Positions 52,201 to 61,200 of a DNA stretch of 64,000 nucleotides are shown here, one piece after another (the stretch's first letter is position 1; each line of letters begins with the position of its first letter). The stretch is taken from the NCBI GenBank assembly GCA_000149265.1, contig CH003170.1, forward strand, positions 145,222 to 209,221, in the 5' to 3' direction. The notes below the pieces were generated by a model. That model did no database searches and had not been told where the DNA came from. It worked only from the letters and a program-made list of their open reading frames with translations. The DNA is from Ciona savignyi (Eukaryota; Chordata; Ascidiacea; Phlebobranchia; Cionidae). Position numbers and translations under genes: made by a program.

Positions 52201-55200
52201 GAAAAAATAAATTTCTATGTCATTTTAATAATATGTTAATATTGGAATACAGCACTGGAGTAAAAATATAAACAGCTAGAGAATTTATATTTTAAAAAAC
52301 GTATGTTCAATTTTCCAATAACAAAGATAATTAAGCTAGGTAATTTAATAAAACAGATAAAGAACAATAAACTCACCAAGTTCTACATTCCCATCCATAC
52401 AAGTTTGTGGCGATACACTTCCACCAAGCGGTTTTTTGATGGGTTGGCAAGTTGGGTAGCATGTACCAATTGTAGTGTGTGACATATCAGGCAGCCATGT
52501 GCCGTTATTGGCACAAACATTCCACGAACCACCACCAATTACTTTGTTCTGTCCCTGGCACATCAACTGGCATCTTGTGCCTGGTGGTTGTGCTCCACTT
52601 GAGCACGAGGATGGCTCATAATATCCACTTTTTCCCTCATCTGGAAGTTTATTTAAGTGTTTGTTATAACACGAAAATGTGATTTGCTTTGTGTATTCAC
52701 CCATTGTTTATTGCCTAATGTGCCATGTGTTAATCACACTACATTTGAATTACCAAAAATAAAAACAAACCGAAATGCGAACTTAAAAGCATGTGCAGTA
52801 AAGGTAGTTTAGTCTCATGTTTGAACTTATGTTAAATAGGTTTATAATATTACTATATTTGCATTGCTAGAACCTTTAATGTAAAGCATTTTTAATGAGT
52901 GACTTCACAGTAAAACTGGTTCTGCATATTAATAGGTTTAGCTTAATCCAAAACATAATGACACAAATTACACCAACATACATGCTAAAGCATAAAACAC
53001 ACATGTTAATTTAAAACATAACGAAGAAGTTTTTTATCAATGGATAAAGCCGGCATCAAAATGTGCAACCTAATTAAACGTTAAAATGGACATGTGATAA
53101 TGACTTAGGTGTGTAGTGTATTGGTGCAGCATTTATTTAAATAGCCTAATAGTTACTTGATGTATTAGAGCATTCTCAGTAAAACACAAGTTTTATGTGT
53201 ATTCATTCGTATGTCTGTCATTAGGCCAGGAACCTTTTTTAAAAATGTTACTGAAGGGTGTACTGCAGTGTTACTGAAGGGTATACTGTGGTAATATAAG
53301 TAATGTAATATGGTAATGTAAGCTAAGGCATTTCAATGAATTGGGATGTTGCTGTTGTTAATTTTCGAATTCCTAAAAATCACCACATTGCAAGTCCCCA
53401 CAGATGGGTTTTGCCTGCAGGATATGCAATTAATACACTTAGACTCATATTCACCATCAGTTGTTAGGGGTGGACATGAGTTGGTGCAGTAGGCGAACGG
53501 TCCGTCCCAGAAGCTATCCATCCCACATACTCGGTCCACAGATGACACCACCGCAGAACCAACCACCAGCATACCAGTAGCACATGACAATGTACAAATG
53601 GTGCCAGGAGTGGAAGGTGCAGACGAACAAGCAGATGGGCTGCTCTGGTACATATGAGAAATGTGTTAAAGCAGTGATCTGTGATGCTGTAGTATTGCTG
53701 TCCAGTAAGCAGATAAATATTCTTTACAGTTGTTTTGACACAATTAACATTTTATGACCGGAATGTATAGTACTAAATAAATATATATTACATAAAATGG
53801 TTTATTTATATTTGGCTCTGAACACAATTACATATGTATATTAAAATATTTATGTTAGCAGATGTAAAGCAGACATTTCTTCCAAGTTTAATTGTATGCA
53901 AGAAAAAGGTAACGCTGAGTAATAGTATAGTTCTTACGTGTTTTGATACCATTATACCACTATGCCACAGTATATACCTACAGTAACAAAATCTATACAA
54001 CTTACTATAACTCCAGAAGGGAAGGGTGGGCAGGCCCTAGCACAACCGATATCACCGTGTGCTTGCCACATTCCATCATTATTGCATGATATACTTGACG
54101 AGGAAGTGGTTAGTGCATACCCTGAACCACATGATAACATGCATACTGATCCTGATAAGTATAATCCACTCTCAGGGTCAACCTGGCAACCCGACACAGT
54201 AAGGGATTGACCACTTACAACTGGGCACCTGCGTGCAAGTGTTTTTATAAAAAAACAGATAGGAATGTTATGGCCACAACTGCCAAATATTCCTCTCCAT
54301 AAACTTCATTAAATGAACTATATTGTCCAGACTTACGTGCGTTTGCATAAAGGTGCTGGGTTGTCCCACAACCCAGAGTCCAAGCAAGTGAGCATATTCT
54401 TGCCATCTAATGCATAGCCTGGTGGGCAACCAAATGGACACACAGTACCACTGGCAGCATGACCCCCAATGCATTCCGAGGCTGAACTCAGGAGTTTGGT
54501 ATTAGTGTCAACAGAAATGGCACTGCAGTATGTCTTGCAGATGGTCGGCTTGTACGATGACCAACTGAAATAAGAAAATAATTGAATGACTCTAACCTAA
54601 GTAATCATGGCTGTATGTACAGGTATTTAAAAAAAAAACTAAATAAATTTCAGCTACTAATATGTATTAGGTTTAGTACCAAAAGAAAGATAAATTTCAT
54701 GCAGATTTACCTTCCATCTGATAGACACGACAAGGTTGGTCCATCTACATAAAGCATGCTACTACTATCTGTGCATGTTGCTGTGCATATATCTCCAACA
54801 TTGCTCCTTTTTATAAAAAAACATGAGTAAAGATTAATAGTGTGGGTGGTACACTAGTAAGAATGTACTTAAGTGCGGAACATAAACACATTTAAATTAG
54901 AAAATTAGTTGATTACAGGTTAAACCCAAATCTTTTTTTTATTACAACATAGGCTGACATACCTGGCTGCAGTACAAGTAGCAGGAGAGAGAGTCACACC
55001 GGATAAAAGAGAAGTGTCATACGCATGACACGTAGTAGCAGGTTGAACAGTAGGTAGACACATTAGACTAGAACCCTGGTCCCAAGATCCAGAAACACAT
55101 TGTATGTTGCTTTGAGCAGGATTGCTGAGAGTATATCCTCCCACACATGATACGGTACATGCAAATGAAGCAGCCTGCAAAATGTGTATAATATAGATGT

Positions 55201-58200
55201 GATCATGGGTTGACAGGTGCTCATTAAAAAGAAAAAATGTCCAAAATTTATTGTCGAGACTTCTGAAGTTTTGTCTCGTTGGAAAGCTATATGATATATC
55301 TTTTAAAACAGAACATACCATTTAAAAGTTTTAAAGGGGAACTGAAGTCAATTTTAAGAATATCTTAATAAATGGAAAAAATACGCTGATTTCAAAAATC
55401 AAATCAGTTTCTTCCAATATTTTTTGGTTAAAGAGTTATGAGCAAATATGTATTTCATTTTATGTTAGGGGATTTCCCGTATTACGTCACTGACGTTGTT
55501 GAGATTTCGTGCCTATATGCATTGTATACAATCATGTGTCAGTTTAGAGGTGAATTAGTAACAGAAGCGCCTGCAGGAGCGTTGTATTTTCGTTTTTATT
55601 ATGAAGACTTAGCATAACACTTGTCATATAGTCTTACTGAACCAATGTACATGGTGACAGCTTACTTTAAGCGCGGTCATTAAGGCCTGCACGGTCCTTG
55701 ACCTAAGCTGAATGCTGAGGTATACAGGTCTCGTATTTAAATGACTTTAGAATAATAAGTCTTAGCAATTTATATCATAATCAATAAAAGTAAAAACAGA
55801 ACAAGAAAACTATAACAGAATGCATTAAACTGTAACTGCCACTCTGCCAGCAATTTATAGAAATAAACCAGCCATTAGGCAAAGGCTAGACTATGCGGTG
55901 GGAAAAGCCTATTTCTTTCATGGTTTACCTTGGCTGTTTGTATAATGTTTTGCTGTTGTGTATGTGGTGCATTTAATGTCTGCTGTTATTGAAACTGAGC
56001 ATTAGCCTACTGGTTGAGAATACCACTTATTGCAAAAACAGTTAATCCACAGTTGAGTAGCTGATGTGTAGTCTGACAATAAGTACACAGCAAGCACTCA
56101 GATAAGTAAGTGAAGAATATATATAATAGATCTTTACTTAACTACCCAAATAAGTTAATAAGAATATACCACATTTCTAATTTAGTTCTTTTTATTAGAT
56201 ATTGTAAAATGCCTAAAGTTAAGCCACTGAGAAGGAAGAAAGAGTGATTGGAGTATATTGTTTTGCTCCAGGATTTACAAATTCCTATTACAGCACACGA
56301 CAATTCCAATCCACCTGTGCTCTTCCATTGATTTCCTCACAACGATAAAAAACGGTTGAAGCAATGGATACAACAATGCAAGCGTTCTAAACTACCTGGA
56401 AAAAGAACCGCAGTGTGTAGTGCACATATTTGTGACAAGGATTATCATAGTAAAATTGTATTTGACTCCAATGGAGTAGCCAAGATGATGAAAACAAACC
56501 ACTTGGTGAAAAATACAGTTCCAACAATTTTAAATTTTTCTGATTATGATTTTAAACATAGTGATCAACCCCAGTACAATCAAGTGCAACTTCAAGAACT
56601 TCTTTATCCAAGCAGATAATTGAAAAATAAGGGCTTTTAGTAATGCAAGTCCAGTCTGGCATTATTTTGTGCACAAATGCATGTACATTCATGCAGCATA
56701 AACATTCTTGCGGTGTGTCCATAACAATACAGTTTTTGCAACGGCACCAAGTCATGTCAATAGGTAATGTTTCTAAATAAACATTTTCTTCTATGGGGCT
56801 TGCATTTTCAAAGATACTTTCAGACGTTTTCCTTGGTTCAAACGCACATGACTAAATTTGTGTTGTTTTATTGTGTACAGTAAAACTTCTTTCATCCATG
56901 CCAGAATGCTGAAAACTGTCATCCATTTTAGTGTTACAACATTTAAATTTACTCTAGAAATGAAGAAAACAAAAGAAATTTGTTAAAACTTCTATGCATA
57001 TGTATACCAAATCTCTCACACTCTCAGTTTGTAGCCTAGGGGTTGATAACAACATTGCTAGTCTACGTTGCAGATTATGGCTATATATTGAAAAGCAACA
57101 ATCATGAAAGAAATAGGCTGTTCCCACCGCATAGTCTGATCTTTGATTGATGGCTGGTTTATTTCTATAAATTGCTGGCAGTTACAGTTTGCTGCCTCCT
57201 GTTCTAGTTTTCTTGTTCTGTCTTCACTTCTATGATTTATGATATAAATTGCTAAGACTTATTATTCTAAAGTCATTTAAATACGTGACCTGTATACCTC
57301 AGCATTCAGCTTAGGTCCTGGATCGTGCAGGCCTCAATGAGCGCGCTTAAGGTAAGCTGTCACGCGGGTACATTGGTTCAGTTAGGCTATATGACAAGTG
57401 TTATGCTAAGTCTCCATAAAAAAAACGAAAATACAACGCTCCTGCAGGCGCTTATGTTACTAATTCACCTCTAAACTGGCACATGATTGTATACAATGCA
57501 TATAGGCACGAAATCTCAACAACGTCAGTGACGTAATACGGGAAATCCCCTAACATAAAATAAAATGCATATTTGCTCATAACTCTTTAACAAAACAATA
57601 TTGGAAGAAACTGATTTGATTTTTGAAATCAGCGTATTTTTTTCCATTTATTAAGATATTCTTAAAATTGACTTCAGTTCCCCTTTAAGGTAAGTTTTCT
57701 CAAATTTTATGAATGTTTTTAAAAATTCTTTCTTCTTAGAGTTTTTTGTATCCCAAAGTTTATAGAAAACGTAAGTTATGCCTTTCAAATATAGTTTTAT
57801 AAAATAAAGAATAACCAAGTGTTTGTAAAGATAAGTTGCCTCTTCATGTACCTTCATTAAACGCCTGGCGAACAAAGAATCTGTGTGTTTCTTTTAAATG
57901 ACTCATGAACACGCCAAAGTGGGTGATACGATATAAATATAACATAATAGAATCGCATTTCTTTATTATGCGATTCTCAGTTATCGTAAAAAATGTATTT
58001 ATAAAGATAACAGCGGCTGTTTTTATGTTATAACTACACATTGATGTAATTTGTTGGCTAAAGATTACCATCGAATTACATGGACTTTTGCAATTATCCA
58101 AACAATCTAAAGAACTTTTTATTCAGCACAAAATAAATAACACATAGTTATTACTAGGGCTGTGCGTTGGTTAACGGTTAACTGACGTTCCGTCGGTTAA

Positions 58201-61200
58201 TAAAATCGGTTAACCGACTAGAACTCGTCGTAATTACGAAATTACGTTCAGTTACGTCGGATCTACGCTACGTAAGTCAAATCAAAATTACGTAATTACG
58301 CTTCTGTCCGTAATTATTCAAACGAGAATTAATCATCGTTGTAAATATACTTTCTGATAAATTCCTTGTTTTAGATTTAGCAAATTAAGTTAGTTATTTC
58401 ATTTTTGTTCCAGTAAAAAAGTTTTTAACTGGCAGAAATAATCAAAATCGTTTTAAATACACATGATCTTGGATTCGCGCCAATTTTCTTATTAGTAATC
58501 AGGCAGCAAGACAAAAGGCAACGCCGTCACGATCTGCGGCTTGTTTACTGTTTAAAACTTTTTAAAGACTAGTGTGACGTATAATAAGAATATAAGATAA
58601 GCCTAAGATTACGTAGATTGGTCTTATCTTGTGAAGACGCCGGCCTTGCGGCTGCACGCGATAACAATACACGCTATAAGCAGGTTGTTCTTAAAATACC
58701 GTGAGGTCGGCTTGCATCGTTACATCGAGTAGGGAAAATTCCGATTTAACCGGTTAACCGATTTATTTTTGGATCGGTTAACCGTTAAGATTTTTTATGA
58801 ATTTGCACAGCCCTAGTTATTACATAAGGTTTACATTCGCAAACGAACTCGGCGAACACTGTTGTTTTCGAATTGACCTACAATTCCTTCCATCAGTATA
58901 TTAATGTCTCTATTGTAAGATAAGATAGCTTCTTAGTTTAGAAACTCCTGGCCAATTGAAAATCTCAATGATGATTTTAGGTATTTTAATTTAGAAAAAG
59001 ATCTTTCGATGATGCTGAAAAAACTGGAAGAGTGCAAGCGATTGTATAAAGCTTAAAAATGTCAGAAAATGGCTTAGAATTCCAAGTAGTGAATTTGCTA
59101 TATATTTCTAATTTTCAAACAGTCTTAGATCATGATGAGCGGATATTTTGGCAAACCCGATGTATTTTGCGCCTGTTTACCACTACTTAAGCAAGTAATT
59201 ATTATTATTTACTAAAGAATACACTTTGAAAAATCTTGTTTATGTTTACACAGACGCTTTGTTACATCTGACAATCAACGTCTGAATGGCCTTTATTAAG
59301 ATACAATTAACCGATCTAAAAGTGAATGGGAAAGTTGACTAGAACTTGTGTTTTGCACAAAATATACAATCCTAACGAGAAGGAAATTCGCTTATTGGTA
59401 CCTGGCAATAAGGTTTGTTACCAATTTTCATGTCCAATAATAAAATACATAGAACCTGTGGTATACTAGATAAAGCTTGCCTTTAAATTCGCCGATTAAT
59501 CAGATTTTACCACGGACGAGTGATAAAAAAATGACAGGGAAAGAATATAACTGATTACGCAAACTATGTCACCGTTGCAGTATTAAATTGTTATAGAACC
59601 CAATAGTTACACATTTAAGAGGTGTACCATAGTGTACCTGTGGAGACGCTGAACAAGTGGAAGCAATATCTGCAGACGAGAGTTGGTATGGTTTACATCC
59701 GTCGCTATTCCTTGCTCCATATAATGTGGTTTCACTACCATCCATCTTTTCCAATCTAGTGGAGGTTAGGAATAGTTACGAGCTAATAATATGGAACAAG
59801 TTATAAAAATACTTCAAATTACCTTGGTGGACAAGAAAATAGTTGGCAATAACTTATGTATAAATGTGGGTATTTTTTTGGTTATTTAGGACATTTTTCT
59901 TTATTCCCAGAATGTAAGAAAACACACAGGACTTCGAACAGAAAGCCAAACCATCTATAAAATGTGCAAGTCAGTTTGGGATAAAAATCTCCATGTTATT
60001 ACAAATGAGTCAGTAAATGCAGTTAGTGAATAAACTTTAAAGAAGTTGCAAGCAGACCAGCTGATAAGATGGAGATGTAGGGAAGTCACAGAAGACTTAA
60101 AAGTAAAACCTGAAATGGCTAAAAATATTTATGTTTTTTTGACCCAAACTGTATAAGCGTGTGTTATTTAGCATGGAAGGTCAATTGCCGTTTTAGATAT
60201 TTGAAAAATATCTTGAAAAAAAAACTCATTAATCCGTATTACTCAGGCTGAGAAATATATATCTCTTGCAAATTATAATGTTTTTTAAGGAATGAAATTT
60301 ATGTTTAATGATGCAGACCTTATTTAAATGATAAAAGTAAATTAAAAAAATCTTATCATTCCTAAAAAGTATTAGTATACCAGTCTAAAACAAGTGTTTT
60401 TTTGCGTATCCCAAAAACATGCTATGTCTGTAGAACAAATTATAAAAATTATGTTAGTTGAAGTACAACAACTTATTGCGGGGTAAGGATATAAATCAAT
60501 TATTCCCAGCTCTAGATAAATTTTAAATTTTTATTAAGACAGCTTACTTCCAGTTAGAGTCGGGATTTTCTCTATCTTCAGCAGCAGTTAGTTGGGGAAG
60601 ATCAGAAGTGTGGTGGCCAGAGCTTACATATCGGCCATCATTTGATTGGACCTTAAACTGAAAGCCTGATGCAAAGTGTTGAGTGACATTTGCCACATTG
60701 CATGGTGCTGTCTGTGGTTGGGAATTGAAGTAATTGAATTATAGTTTGAATTAAAGAGATTTTATCATTTAAACATGAAATATTGTAAGTGTAATGATAT
60801 TATTAATATGGTCTTGTAAATTTCTTGATCGTCCCCTAATTTCCTATTACGTCATTTCGAATTCACTGAACCATATCGTTGTGTGTATTCCGGTCACAAA
60901 ATTGAAGGGTAAATACACTTGGTAGAGATACGCGAGAGCGTAAAGAGGTAGTCGTTTTATGTTGCTACATAAGTTAAAAATAAATATAGAATAAAACAAA
61001 CCTAAAAAAATTCAAAACAAACCTCAAGTCTAGCATCATCTGAGGCGCTTGTTATTAAACAATCCCTCGTGCTGACACTTGCTATATTTGTCGCACCAAC
61101 CAAAATCCATCTGTTCCCTTCATCATTCTTGGTGCAATCAGCTCCATATTTTTTAATCACCATGTTACCCATGCTCGAATGAAGGCAAGTAACAACACCA

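Larger units (their letters stand above)
55335..57684. mobile_element. Kolobok-type DNA transposon with ~580-bp inverted repeats
   Basis: The ends are AGGGGAACTGAAGTCAATTT and its inverse, flanked by TTAA on both sides (55331-55334 and 57685-57688). The TTAAAGGGG junction fits the TTAAAGGRR ends reported for T2/Kolobok elements. Inverted repeats run about 55335-55922 and 57104-57684. The middle holds broken THAP-type coding sequence on the plus strand and a zinc-module ORF on the minus strand. No full transposase is present, so the copy is non-autonomous. It lies in the 4.5-kb gene D intron between 59638 and 55174. Confidence 0.85.

Noticed and set aside
58155-58815. Possible regulatory palindrome cluster (AACGGTTAACCG repeats)
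   Set aside because: It is explained by the terminal and subterminal repeats of a hAT-type element with a perfect TSD.
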